A stretch of 64,000 nt of DNA from Labia minor (lineage: Eukaryota > Arthropoda > Insecta > Dermaptera > Spongiphoridae), in assembly GCA_963082975.1 (NCBI GenBank), contig OY720349.1:70554501-70618500 (forward strand). The letters run 5' to 3'. Shown here piece after piece: positions 1 through 13,045 of the stretch; position 1 is the stretch's first letter, and the number at the start of each line of letters is the position of its first letter. Made by a program: the position numbers and the translations under genes. The notes beneath the pieces were generated by a model. The model was not told the DNA's origin. It was given only the letters and a program-made list of their open reading frames with translations, and did not search any database.

Positions 1-225
1 TTGAATTGCTGAAAGTACCAGAATTCATTTTTTAACACTGCAAATCTCACGCGCCAACACGTGCCATGGTGCCATCAATAATAAGCGGGAGTGTCCTCCC
101 CTAGACTTTCCCGCATATAAATAGGTATAAAGAGTTGTGAATGAATATTTAGAATGTGTAAACTTGGTATTGATAAAGAGCCAGTTCGTATTAGTTTATT
201 GGTGTCAAATTAGATATTTGGTAAC

Positions 226-268
<43 letters not shown>

Positions 269-1121
269 AAAGTGCTACTTCCGGTTAACTGATATTTTAA
301 ATGTAAAAAAAACAGATATGGATATAATATAAATATTTTTAATTTTATTTTATTTATAATATATAAGGGCTGGCTGTGACGTCATGAAGTGCTGGGTGAC
401 GTCATATAATTTTAAATTAAGAAAAAACTAATGAAGATGATTTTTCTCGAGGATAAAACCAATACAAAGTGCATAACACGTGGAGATATGTCCTCACGTG
501 AAATTTGATATGAAAATAACCCTTCACTTCCTCTCTTCGATCGGCAATACTAGCACTTCCGGTTTCCGGATTTGCACCAAAAGTTTATCCAACTGATGTA
601 TTAAGTAAATATACCAAATTTCATCAAAATCCGTTGAGCCGTTCAGGCTGTACACATCTATACGGACGGACGGACAGACGAACGGACGGACGGACAGACA
701 TCATGCTAAAAATACTTTTTTCTGTTAAGAAAATGCATGATTCGTGGAGATATGTACCTAAAAATATCCATAGGTGAAATTTGGTGTGAAAACGATACCT
801 CCCTTACTATCGTCGGTCGGTAAAAAAGAAACGCTACTTGTATAGGTAAAATGTCACTTCCTGTAGTCAGATCATGATGAAATTTGGTATCTCAATTTTT
901 TTCATATTTTTAAATCTATATCCAAAATATGAAGCAAATATCTCGAAGCAAACTGGTACTTTACTTGAAAGGTAAACGCAACCAGTGTAGGTAAAGTACC
1001 ACTTCCGGTTAACCGATTTTGACGAAATTTTGATAGAAATCTAGAAACTGTCAATAATATCGGTGTACCAAATTTCGAAGTCCTAGCTTGATTAGTTTTT
1101 GAGTAAATTTGCTTACAGACA

Positions 1122-1152
<31 letters not shown>

Positions 1153-1466
1153 CATACATACATACATACATACATACATACACACACACAGACATAATTC
1201 GAAAAATGGTATTTTCCGACTCAGGGAGGTCTAAAACGTCAAGATCTATCGAAATCTCGAAGTCGAAATTTTTGACGATTCCAATACTTCCCTTATACGA
1301 AGTATGCGGGAAAGTAAAAAGCCAAACACGCGCTGGTTTAATATTTATTATTTATAATTTATAATTAATTAAATTTAATTTAAATATAATATATTATGTT
1401 ATTTAATCCAATTCAAATTGCGAGATAGTCGAGTGGAGACACTCCAGCTAATTTTATATATATAGA
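1..1466 (-). mobile_element. Helitron-like repeat, family 2 (split by a family 3 insert)
   Basis: Read on the minus strand, this starts at 1466 with a TC terminus and an AT-rich leader (TCTATATATATAAAATTAGC), the same start seen at 5035. The match to 5035-5270 runs through 1400-1316 and resumes at 78-1; the part between is the family 3 repeat. A TC start with a TATATATAAAA leader is typical of insect Helitrons. The 3' end lies outside the window, so the element is incomplete and no coding capacity is seen. Confidence 0.6.
79..1315 (-). repeat. Dispersed non-coding repeat, family 3 (Helitron-like), inserted in family 2
   Basis: Related copies lie at 38124-39180 and 53093-54620. On the minus strand it starts with TACTTTCCCGCATACTTCGT and contains short GAACCG/AAATTTGGTA-type motifs, a CCGT/CGGA microsatellite near 661-700 and a TACA run at 1124-1178. 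ACTTTCCCGCATA occurs near both ends in opposite orientation (about 108-122 and 1299-1314). No transposase is encoded. The class is inferred: the motif resembles non-coding 5' regions of insect Helitrons, but no clear CTRR end is visible. Confidence 0.5.
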
Positions 1467-1608
1467 TAGATAGGCATTGATAATTTATATATCATATTTA
1501 TTGTATACAAACATTTTAAGCATCCTGATTATTTTTTAGATAAAAATCTCTAGGTTGTTTTTTTTAAATTTTATTTTTATTTTATTTTTTTTTCAATATA
1601 ATTAACAG
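1467..1608. other. AT-rich intron-like DNA before the candidate exon
   Basis: Apart from a long T-rich stretch at 1555-1592 that could be the polypyrimidine tract for the acceptor at 1608, no feature is recognised. Confidence 0.4.
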
Positions 1609-1727
1609 GTTTTACTGGAATGTATTCAAGTGCAACACGAGCCTTTCAATGCCATTTAGAAGCTGGCACGACTTTAGTTATGGGGAAGAACCTTTTTTTA
1701 ACGTCAATGAACTTTACATATGAGTAA
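1609..1727 (+). CDS. Candidate exon of an unidentified host gene
   Basis: A pyrimidine-rich tract ends in AACAG at 1608 and is followed by a 39-codon open frame (reading FTGMYSSATRAFQ near its start, LVMGKNLFLTSMNFTYE near its end) with higher GC than its surroundings and balanced codon use. It ends in TAA at 1725-1727, or alternatively at a GTAATC donor at 1724. The AG acceptor, the composition break and the protein-like sequence support a real exon. A Helitron starts only 3 nt after the stop. I do not recognise the product; a faint similarity to LAMP-type luminal domains is too weak to name it. Partner exons would be upstream of the window or beyond the Helitron array. Confidence 0.45.
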
Positions 1728-1730
1728 TCT

Positions 1731-1844
1731 TCTATATATATAAAAAAAGGTTTTTGTCTGCACATTGCTCAGAATTTAAAAATTTTTGCATATCTTCGCG
1801 TTTCATGACCTCTAGAATCCAAAAGTGACTTTAGAATTTTTCAC

Positions 1845-1923
<79 letters not shown>

Positions 1924-4900
1924 CGGAAAATTACTATTTTATAGACTCAGAATTGGCTGAACCGATTTCTTTGAAATTACATCACAATATTCTTATATAC
2001 CTCTAGAGTAACATAGGCTATAAATTTTATTAATATCTTATCAATAACCGCAGAAATTAATTTTTTAAAGTTTATATAATTCTCCGTGTTGTTCATTCAA
2101 GAGCAGCTCGCGGCTCACTGTCGGCCTAGCGGAATCATTTCAAACAATGAATTATCATAGAGATTCCCAATCGAAGAATTATTATAATATTTCCCTTTTT
2201 ATTTTAAATTCTAATATACAAATATCAATTCAATTAAATAATTTATTCTAAAAGTTCTCAATTTAATTAAAATATTTATTAGATCATATTTTTATCTTAA
2301 ATTATTTTTTATTTAATTGAATATTTCTTCTTTTCTATAATATATATATAATAATATATAAATTTTATCATTGAATAATAAAAAAAAATATTATTTAACC
2401 TGAATTAAAATGACTGAATTATATTATCTTTGTTTTTTATTTTAATTTAATTACTCTATTATTAATTACTAAATATATATATATATATTATATAAAAATT
2501 AAAATATGATGATATAAAGTTGTTTTAAATTTTTGACATTTTTAAATTGGGTATATTTTTTAAATTTATTAAAATGTCTTTTTTATTTATTATGTTTAAA
2601 AGATTCATTTTTATTATGTGATATTAATAAAAAATAACGATGCTCTGTGCAAGTCGAATCATGTTGCACATAATTAAATAACAATTGCCAAACAAAGAAT
2701 ATAATATTTTTTTAAATTCTTATATTTAAATATCATTTCAATTAAATAATTTATTCTAAAAGGTCTCATTTTAATTAATTTAATAAAATATTTAAATCAC
2801 CATTCAATTTTTTATTAATAGGCTTCTTTTTTTATTTTTAATTTTTAATAAATTCTCTTTTTTGATATGATATTAATAAAAAATAATATTAAATTGTATA
2901 TAAATATAAAAATTAGAATATTTGAATTTTTTTAAATTTTAACACAAGTAATCAATCATATGCATTAAGAATGAAAAATTTTTAAAATCAACTTGCTATT
3001 AAATTCAGAAAAAAAATACTGATATATAGAATATATAGACAATTCGAATATAATTTAAAACTCTTTCTCTCCTTCTATTTTAAATTAAAAAAACGGAGTT
3101 TTAAGAAATTTAGATGCCATATGCAACATGGGTGGGTAAATGAATTGGGCTGGAAGAGGAGGCAATTTATAATTTTCTTCTAATTCAGATTTAGGACAAA
3201 TCGTACAACATTATATCAAATCTCGCTAAGAACATTCAATATTTTTGTACACAAATTATTCAGAGTATTGGCTAAGCGTATCACTCACAATCAGTTTATA
3301 TTGAAATTTATATAAATTAACAAAGTAAAAATTTTTATTTGTTTAAATTTTATTATAATGAATCAAAAAAAATTAAATATATAGATCACATGATTAAGAG
3401 AAGCAAAAAACTTGACAGAAAATAACTGTTGGATGGAGGTCGGACATGACAGAAACTGTAAGCGAAATCTTCATATTTCGACGAATGATTTTCAAATCCC
3501 CTAGCACCACTTTTAAGGAAAATAACTATGATCTAAAAAAATTAATAAATGAACTTAATAATAAAAAAACAAATAAATCAATTAATTTAAATTAATACTA
3601 TTAATGAATGTATATATTGGTCATTTATCTATAGTTTTATACCGTTAATTTTTATAAATTGTCTCAAGTCTCTATTTTTGCATTTTCTCAAGTTTCATTA
3701 TAATTAAAAATATTCAATAATAATCTAGCAATGAAAATAAAATACCAAAATGTAATGATCAAGAAATATTATACTCTATTATAACATATACAATACTTAT
3801 AAACTATAGGCGGAGGAAATATTAGGAGATATCATTGCGGGTTCAGGCCAAATCGACCAACATTAATTAAGATATTTTCATTATGACAGATATTAGGAAC
3901 AAAACCGCGAATTCAATATTTCTGTTCACTAATTATTTGTAGACTTTAGTAAAACATACACATGACTCAATATAGATCAGCATAAACTTTTTCAAATTTT
4001 CAATCTTCAAATTTCTCTTGAAGGTAGTAAAGAAAGAATAAGATGCGGAAATCAATTGTAAAATATTAGGTTACTCAGACGACTTAAATATAATAGGAGA
4101 TTCGGCAATTGCAATTACAGATAGCGAGGAAAATTTAATGGAGGTTTGAAATTAATAGTGATAAGAAAAAATATTTAGTAACAAAGAGGAAGAGTATTAA
4201 CATACAAAATCTTAAGATACAAAATGTAGAATTTGAATATGTATAAAATTTGAATGTAATCACGAAGGATAATAATATTTAAGAAGAATTTAAATCGGGG
4301 TTGCAATCGGGAAACGCCTGTTATCTGCAATAAAGAGGCTTATCTCTTCAAAATTATTATCAAAGGGAGTATATAAAAAGATTATTTTGCCTGTTGCATT
4401 ATATGGGTGGGAGGCATGGTCTATGACCCTTGGAGATGAGAGTAGATTCAGAGTATTTGAGAATAGGATTCTTCCCTGCATTTATTGGCCAAAGAAAGAT
4501 GAGGTCACCGGGTATGAGGGAGACTGTATAACAAGAAATTGCATGGCCTCTCTGCATCTTCAGAAATAGTTAGGGTTATAAAAGGGAAAAAGCTGCGATA
4601 GGCAGGGCACGTGGCAAGAATGGGAGAGGAAAAAGATATTGGTGGGAAGACCGATTGGAAAACGTCCGCTTGGAAAACCAATGACGCGTAGGAAGGGACG
4701 TAAGAGAGATGGAATAAGGGCTCAGGATAGGGACACTTGGAGAAATGTGGTTGTTGCGGCTAAGAACTTTAGAGTATCTTTGAGCCACATAGGTAGATAG
4801 ATATAACATATACAATAATAATATATATAATTAATATAGTGATTAAATTAAAATATATTTTTTAAATAAGAACACAAAAAGAAATGAATGTTTTATGTAA

Positions 4901-5034
4901 TATACTGATTGAAACAAAATGGATGAAAACCTTTTAATACTTTCAACCACCAAATACTATGTACAACTCGGGGGTACAGGGGGCGGAGCCCCCGTCTAGG
5001 TGTGAAGAGCGCCGAAGGCGCTCTGAGCAGCTAG
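1731..5034 (+). mobile_element. Helitron family 1, copy A (complete, non-autonomous)
   Basis: It begins with TC plus TATATATATAAAAAAAGG at 1731. It ends with a subterminal hairpin (GAGCGCCGAAGGCGCTC, 5008-5024), a 6-nt spacer, and CTAG at 5031-5034. A TC start, a hairpin just before the end, a CTRR terminus and no terminal inverted repeats or TSD are the Helitron hallmarks. Near the 5' end lies a TCTG microsatellite (1846-1922). It carries a truncated LINE (3796-4802) and no Rep/helicase gene, so it must be moved in trans. An upstream hairpin (GGGGGCGGAGCCCCC) followed by GTCTAG could be an older terminus. Confidence 0.85.
3796..4802 (+). pseudogene. 5'-truncated LINE carried inside Helitron A
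   Basis: The fragment is flanked by perfect 15-bp repeats ATAACATATACAATA (3781-3795 and 4803-4817), a target-site duplication from LINE insertion into the Helitron. The 3' part encodes a degenerate C-terminus of a non-LTR reverse-transcriptase protein: LYGWEAWSMTLGDESRFRVFENRI is read at 4396-4467, then a GHVARMG motif near 4608-4628, the usual tail of many insect LINE ORFs. The element ends in a GATA-type tail. Frameshifts and stops make it a pseudogene. The same insertion is present in copies B, C and D. Confidence 0.75.
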
Positions 5035-5784
5035 TCTATATATATAAAATTAGCTGGAGTGTCTCCACTCGACTATCTCGCAATTTGAATTGGATTAAAT
5101 AACATAATATATTATATTTAAATTAAATTTAATTAATTATAAATTATAAATAATAAATAATAAATATTAAACCAGCGCATGTTTGGCTTTTTGTTGATGG
5201 CACCACGTCACGTGTTGACGCGTGAGATTTTCAGTGTTAAAAAATTAATTCTGGTAATTTCAGCGAATCAATCAAGCTGAAATTCTATATATAGCAGTTT
5301 TATATAATTATTAATCATGTGAAAAATTATCAAACATATATCTTTATTTTTACGGTCACTTTAGAGGAAAAAAAATCAAAACGTTGTAGGTAATGACCCT
5401 CTTCCGGTTGAGCTACATTTCTCAAAAGTTGATAGAAAACTATGAATTTTGAATAATGTCCATGTACCAAATTTCATCATTCTAGCTCAAACCGTTTTTG
5501 CGTAATCTTGCCTACATACATACACACATACACACATACACACATACACACACACATACACACACACAGACATTTTTCTCAACCTTAGTGAAAATGATTC
5601 AGGAACCTTCAAAACGTATAAAAACATCAAAATCTCAACATCGAAAATTTTCATGATCGCAATACTATCTCTGGCGAGATAGTAAAAAGGTTTTTGTCTG
5701 CACATTGCTCAGAATTTAAAAATTTTTGCATATCTTCGCGTTTCATGACCTATAGAATCCAAAAGTGACTTTAGAATTTTTCAC

Positions 5785-5843
<59 letters not shown>

Positions 5844-8800
5844 CGGAAAATTACTATTTTATAGACTCAGAATTGGCTGAACCGATTTCTTTGAAATTAC
5901 ATCACAATATTCTTATATACCTCTAGAGTAACATAGGCTATAAATTTTATTAATATGTTATCAATAACCGCAGAAATTAATTTTTTAAAGTTTATATAAT
6001 TCTCCGTGTTGTTCATTCAAGAGCAGCTCGCGGCTCACTGTCGGCCTAGCGGAATCATTTCAAACAATGAATTATCATAGAGATTCCCAATTGAAGAATT
6101 ATTATAATATTTCCCTTTTTATTTTAAATTCTAATATACAAATATCAATTCAATTAAATAATTTATTCTAAAAGTTCTCAATTTAATTAAAATATTTATT
6201 AGATCATATTTTTATCTTAAATTATTTTTTATTTAATTGAATATTTCTTCTTTTCTATAATATATATATAATAATATATAAATTTTATCATTGAATAATA
6301 AAAAAAAATATTATTTAACCTGAATTAAAATGACTGAATTATATTATCTTTGTTTTTTATTTTAATTTAATTACTCTATTATTAATTACTAAATATATAT
6401 CTATATTATTAATTAACTATATATATATATATATATATATTATATAAAAATTAAAATATGATGATATAAAGTTGTTTTAAATTTTTGACATTTTTAAATT
6501 GGGTATATTTTTTAAATTTATTAAAATGTCTTTTTTATTTATTATGTTTAAAAGATTCATTTTTATTATGTGATATTAATAAAAAATAACGATGCTCTGT
6601 GCAAGTCGAATCATGTTGCACATAATTAAATAACAATTGCCAAACAAAGAATATAATATTTTTTTAAATTCTTATATTTAAATATCATTTCAATTAAATA
6701 ATTTATTCTAAAAGGTCTCATTTTAATTAATTTAATAAAATATTTAAATCACCATTCAATTTTTTATTAATAGGCTTCTTTTTTTATTTTTAATTTTTAA
6801 TAAATTCTCTTTTTTTGATATGATATTAATAAAAAATAATATTAAATTGTATATATAAATATAAAAATTAGAATATTTGAATTTTTTTAAATTTTAACAC
6901 ATGTAATCAATCATATGCATTAAGAATGGAAAATTTTTAAAATCAACTTGCTATTAAATTCAGAAAAAAATACTGATATATAGAAAATATAGACTATTCT
7001 AATATAATTTAAAACTCTTTCTCTCCTTCTATTTTAAATTAAAAAAACGGAGTTTTAAGAAATTTAGATGCCATATGCAACATGGGTGGGTAAATGAATT
7101 GGGCTGGAAGAGGAGGCAATTTATAATTTTCTTCTAATTCAGATTTAGGACAAATCGTACAACATTATATCAAATCTCGCTAAGAACATTCAATATTTTT
7201 GTACACAAAATATTCAGAGTATTGGCTAAGCGTATCACTCACAATCAGTTTATATTGAAATTTATATAAATTAACAAAGTAAAAATTTTTATTTGTTTAA
7301 ATTTTATTATAATGAATCAAAAAAAATTAAATATATAGATCACATGATTAAGAGAAGCAAAAAACTTAACAGAAAATAACTGTTGGATGGAGGTCGGACA
7401 TGACAGAAACTGTAAGCGAAATCTTTATATTGCGACGAACAATTTTCAAATCCCCTAGCACCACAGAATTTAAGTTTCTTTTAAGGAAAATAACTATGAT
7501 CTAAAAAAATTAATAAATGAACTTAATAATAAAAAAAACAAATAAATCAATTAATTTAAATTAATACTATTAATGAATGTATATATTGGTCATTTATCTA
7601 TAGTTTTATACCGTTAATTTTTATAAATTGTCTCAAGTCTCTATTTTTGCATTTTCTCAAGTTTCATTATAATTAAAAATATTCAATAATAATCTAGCAA
7701 TGAAAATAAAATACCAAAATGTAATGATCAAGAAATATTATACTCTATTATAACATATACAATACTTATAAACTATAGGCGGAGGAAATATTAGGAGATA
7801 TCATTGCGGGTTCAGGCCAAATCGACCAACATTAATTAAGATATTTTCATTATGACAGATATTAGGAACAAAACCGCGAATTCAATATTTCTGTTCACTA
7901 ATTATTTGTAGACTTTAGTAAAACATACGCATAACTCAATAGATCCGGATAAACTTTTTCAAATTTTCAATCTTCAAATTTCTCTTGAAGGTAGTAAAGA
8001 AAGAATAAGATGCGGAAATCAATTGTAAAATATTAGGTTACTCAGACGACTTAAATATAATAGGAGATTCGGCAATTGCAATTACAGATAGCGAGGAAAA
8101 TTTAATGGAGGTTTGAAATTAATAGTGATAAGAAAAAATATTTAGTAACAAAGAGGAAGAGTATTAACATACAAAATCTTAAGATACAAAATGTAGAATT
8201 TGAATATGTAGAAAAATTGAATGTAATCACGAAGGATAATAATATTTGAGAAGAATTTAAATCGGGGTTGCAATCGGGAAACGCCTGTTATCTGCAATAA
8301 AGAGGCTTATCTCTTCAAAATTATTATCAAAGGGAATATATAAAAAGATTATTTTGCCTGTTGCATTATATGGGTGGGAGGCATGGTCTATGACCCTTGG
8401 AGATGAGAGTAGATTCAGAGTATTTGAGAATAGGATTCTTCCCTGCATTTATTGGCCAAAGGAAGATGAGGTCACCGGGTATGAGGGAGACTGTATAACA
8501 GGAAATTGCATGGCCTCTCTGCATCTTCAGAAATAGTTAGGGTTATAAAAGGGAAAAAGCTGCGATAGGCAGGGCACGTGGCAAGAATGGGAGAGTAAAA
8601 AGATATTGGTGGGAAGACCGATTGGAAAACGTCCGCTTGGAAAACCAATGACGCGTAGGAAGGGACGTAAGAGAGATGGAATAAGGGCTCAGGATAGGGA
8701 CACTTGGAGAAATGTGGTTGTTGCGGCTAAGAACTTTAGAGTATCTTTGAGCCACATAGGTAGATAGATATAACATATACAATAATAATATATATAATTA

Positions 8801-9001
8801 ATATAGTGATTAAATTAAAATATATTTTTTAAAAAAGAACACAAAAAGAAATGAATGTTTTATGTAATATACTGATTGAAACAAAATGGATGAAAACCTT
8901 TTAATACTTTCAACCACCAAATACTATGTACAACTCGGGGGTACAGGGGGCGGAGCCCCCGTCTAGGTGTGAAGAGCGCCGAAGGCGCTCTGAGCAGCTA
9001 G
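5035..9001 (+). mobile_element. Composite Helitron, family 2 head joined to family 1 (copy B)
   Basis: It starts with the family 2 TC terminus (TCTATATATATAAAATTAGC) directly after the CTAG of copy A, and ends with the family 1 hairpin and CTAG at 8998-9001. Family 2 sequence runs to a hairpin ACTATCTCTGGCGAGATAGT (5664-5683). From about 5684 the sequence is family 1, but without the 12-14 nt of its usual TC terminus. The unit may therefore have moved as one chimeric element using the family 2 start and family 1 end. The TCTG tract is at 5786-5842. It carries the same LINE passenger at 7765-8769. Confidence 0.65.
7765..8769 (+). pseudogene. LINE passenger in copy B
   Basis: The repeats ATAACATATACAATA at 7750-7764 and 8770-8784 bound the same LINE fragment as in copy A, with a few substitutions. 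The open stretch 8354-8536 encodes the YGWEAWSMTLGDESRF motif of the LINE C-terminus, followed by frameshifted GHVARMG. It is a decayed passenger, not a gene. Confidence 0.7.
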
Positions 9002-9730
9002 TCTATATATATAAAAAAAGGTTTTTGTCTGCACATTGCTCAGAATTTAAAAATTTTTGCATATCTTCGCGTTTCATGACCTCTAGAATCCAAAAGTGAC
9101 TTTAGAATTTTTCATGTCTGTCTGTCTGTCTGTCTGTCTGTCGGTCTGTCTGTCTGTCGGTCTGTCTGTCCGGAAAATTACTATTTTATAGACTCAGAAT
9201 TGGCTGAACCGATTTCTTTGAAATTACATCACAATATTCTTATATACCTCTAGAGTAACATAGGCTATAAATTTTATTTATATCTTATCAATAACCGCAG
9301 AAATTAATTTTTTAAAGTTTATATAATTCTCCGTGTTGTTCATTCAAGAGCAGCTCGCGGCTCACTGTCGGCCTAGCGTAATCATTTCAAACAATGAATT
9401 ATCATAGCTATTCCCAATCAAAGAATTATTATAATATTTCCCTTTTTATTTTAAATTCTAATATACAAATATCAATTCAATTAAATAATTTATTCTAAAA
9501 GTTCTCAATTTAATTAAAATATTTATTAGATCATATTTTTATCTTAAATTATTTTTTATTTAATTGAATATTTCTTCTTTTCTATAATATATATATAATA
9601 ATATATAAATTTTATCATTGAATAATAAAAAAAAATATTATTTAACCTGAATTAAAATGACTGAATTATATTATCTTTGTTTTTTATTTTAATTTAATTA
9701 CTCTATTATTAATTACTAAATATATATATA

Positions 9731-9844
9731 TCTATATATATAAAAAAAGGTTTTTGTCTGCACATTGCTCAGAATTTAAAAATTTTTGCATATCTTCGCG
9801 TTTCATGACCTCTAGAATCCAAAAGTGACTTTAGAATTTTTCAC

Positions 9845-9927
<83 letters not shown>

Positions 9928-12900
9928 CGGAAAATTACTATTTTATAGACTCAGAATTGGCTGAACCGATTTCTTTGAAATTACATCACAATATTCTTAT
10001 ATACCTCTAGAGTAACATAGGCTATAAATTTTATTAATATCTTATCAATAACCGCAGAAATTAATTTTTTAAAGTTTATATAATTCTCCGTGTTGTTCAT
10101 TCAAGAGCAGCTCGCGGCTCACTGTCGGCCTAGCGGAATCATTTCAAACAATGAATTATCATAGAGATTCCCAATCGAAGAATTATTATAATATTTCCCT
10201 TTTTATTTTAAATTCTAATATACAAATATCAATTCAATTAAATAATTTATTCTAAAAGTTCTCAATTTAATTAAAATATTTATTAGATCATATTTTTATC
10301 TTAAATTATTTTTTATTTAATTGAATATTTCTTCTTTTCTATAATATATATATAATAATATATAAATTTTATCATTGAATAATAAAAAAAAATATTATTT
10401 AACCTGAATTAAAATGACTGAATTATATTATCTTTGTTTTTTATTTTAATTTAATTACTCTATTATTAATTACTAAATATATATATATATATTATATAAA
10501 AATTAAAATATGATGATATAAAGTTGTTTTAAATTTTTGACATTTTTAAATTGGGTATATTTTTTAAATTTATTAAAATGTCTTTTTTATTTATTATGTT
10601 TAAAAGATTCATTTTTATTATGTGATATTAATAAAAAATAACGATGCTCTGTGCAAGTCGAATCATGTTGCACATAATTAAATAACAATTGCCAAACAAA
10701 GAATATAATATTTTTTTAAATTCTTATATTTAAATATCATTTCAATTAAATAATTTATTCTAAAAGGTCTCATTTTAATTAATTTAATAAAATATTTAAA
10801 TCACCATTCAATTTTTTATTAATAGGCTTCTTTTTTTATTTTTAATTTTTAATAAATTCTCTTTTTTGATATGATATTAATAAAAAATAATATTAAATTG
10901 TATATAAATATAAAAATTAGAATATTTGAATTTTTTTAAATTTTAACACAAGTAATCAATCATATGCATTAAGAATGGAAAATTTTTAAAATCAACTTGC
11001 TATTAAATTCAGAAAAAAAATACTGATATATAGAATATATAGACAATTCGAATATAATTTAAAACTCTTTCTCTCCTTCTATTTTAAATTAAAAAAACGG
11101 AGTTTTAAGAAATTTAGATGCCATATGCAACATGGGTGGGTAAATGAATTGGGCTGGAAGAGGAGGCAATTTATAATTTTCTTCTAATTCAGATTTAGGA
11201 CAAATCGTACAACATTATATCAAATCTCGCTAAGAACATTCAATATTTTTGTACACAAATTATTCAGAGTATTGGCTAAGCGTATCACTCACAATCAGTT
11301 TATATTGAAATTTTTATAAATTAACAAAGTAAAAATTTTTATTTGTTTAAATTTTATTATAATGAATCAAAAAAAATTAAATATATAGATCACATGATTA
11401 AGAGAAGCAAAAAACTTGACAGAAAATAACTGTTGGATGGAGGTCGGACATGACAGAAACTGTAAGCGAAATCTTCATATTTCGACGAATGATTTTCAAA
11501 TCCCCTAGCACCACAGAATTTAAGTTTCTTTTAAGGAAAATAACTATGATCTAAAAAAATTAATAAATGAACTTAATAATAAAAAAACAAATAAATCAAT
11601 TAATTTAAATTAATACTATTAATGAATGTATATATTTATCTATAGTTTTATACCGTTAATTTTTATAAATTGTCTCAAGTCTCTATTTTTGCATTTTCTC
11701 AAGTTTCATTATAATTAAAAATATTCAATAATAATCTAGCAATGAAAATAAAATACCAAAATGTAATGATCAAGAAATATTATACTCTATTTCACTATTA
11801 TAACATAGAAAATACTTAAGAACCATAGGCGGAGGAAATATTAGGAGATATCATTGCGGGTTCAGGCCAAATCGACCAACATTAATTAAGATATTTTCAT
11901 TATGACAGATATTAGGAAAAAAACCGCGAATTCAATATTTCTGTTCACTAATTATTTGTAGACTTTAGTAAAACATACGCATGACTCAATAGATCCGGAT
12001 AAACTTTTTCAAATTTTCAATCTTCAAACTTGAAGGTAGTAAAGAAAGAATAAGATGAAGAAATCAATTGTAAAATGTTAGGTTACCCAGACGACTTAAA
12101 TATAATAGGAGATTAGGAAGCGATTGCAGATAGCGAGGAAAAATTAATGGAGGTTTGAAATTAATAGTGATAAGAAAAAATATTTAGTAACAAAGAGGAA
12201 GAGTAAAGACATACAAAATCTTAAGATACAAAATGTAGAATTTGAATATGTAGAAAAATTTAATGTAATCACGAAGGATAATAATATTTGAGAAGAATTT
12301 AAATCGGGGTTTCAATCGGGAAACGCCTGTTATCTTGCAATAAAGAGGCTTATCTCTTCAAAATTATTATCAAAGGGAATATATAAAAAAATTATTTTGC
12401 CTGTTGCATTATATGGGTGGGAGGCATGGTCTATGACCCTGGGAGATGAGAGTAGATTCAGAGTGTTTGAGAATAGGATTCTTCCCTGCATTTATTGGCC
12501 AAAGAAAGATGAGGTCACCGGGGAATGGGGGAGACAGCATAACAAGAAATTGCATGGTCTCTTTGCATCTTCAGAAATAGTTAGGGTTATAAAAGGGAAA
12601 AAGCTGCGATAGGCAGGGCACGTGGCTAGAATGGGAGAGGAAAAAGATATTGGTGGGAAGACCGATTGGAAAACGTCCGCTTGGAAAACCAATGACGCGT
12701 AGGAAGGGACGTAAGAGAGATGGAACAAGGGCTCAGAATGGGGACACTTGGAGAAATGTGGTTGTTGCGGCTAAGAACTTTCGAGTATCTTTGAGCCACA
12801 TAGGTAGATAGATATAACATATACAATAATATTATATATAATTAATATAGTGATTAAATTAAAATATATTTTTTAAATAAGAACACAAAAAGAAATGAAT

Positions 12901-13045
12901 GTTTTATGTAATATACTGATTGAAACAAAATGGATGAAAACCTTTTACTACTTTCAACCACCAAATACTATGTACCACTCGGGGGTACAGGGGGCGGAGC
13001 CCCCGTCTAGGTGTGAAGAGCGCCGAAGGCGCTCTGAGCAGCTAG
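9731..13045 (+). mobile_element. Helitron family 1, copy D, nested inside copy C
   Basis: The TC terminus at 9731 and CTAG at 13042-13045 bound a near-complete copy with hairpin GAGCGCCGAAGGCGCTC just before the end. The left flank ends in A and the right flank begins with T, and the interrupted copy C sequence continues cleanly on both sides, so this is a real nested insertion at an AT dinucleotide. The TCTG microsatellite is 9846-9926. The LINE passenger is about 11825-12813, with a diverged left duplication (ATAACATAGAAAATA). Confidence 0.85.

Noticed and set aside
902..1195. Open frame with repeated VCMY residues
   Set aside because: It is the translation of the TACA microsatellite and repeat DNA; copies of the repeat do not keep the frame.
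1609..1727. Naming this exon as a LAMP-family gene
   Set aside because: The similarity is only an impression from a few residues and could not be tested.
1846..1922. CRISPR-like array
   Set aside because: These are simple 4-bp tandem repeats without spacers; no Cas-like genes and the DNA is eukaryotic.
9825..10010. Open frame with repeated CLSV residues
   Set aside because: It is the translation of the TCTG microsatellite in Helitron D, with varying length in other copies.
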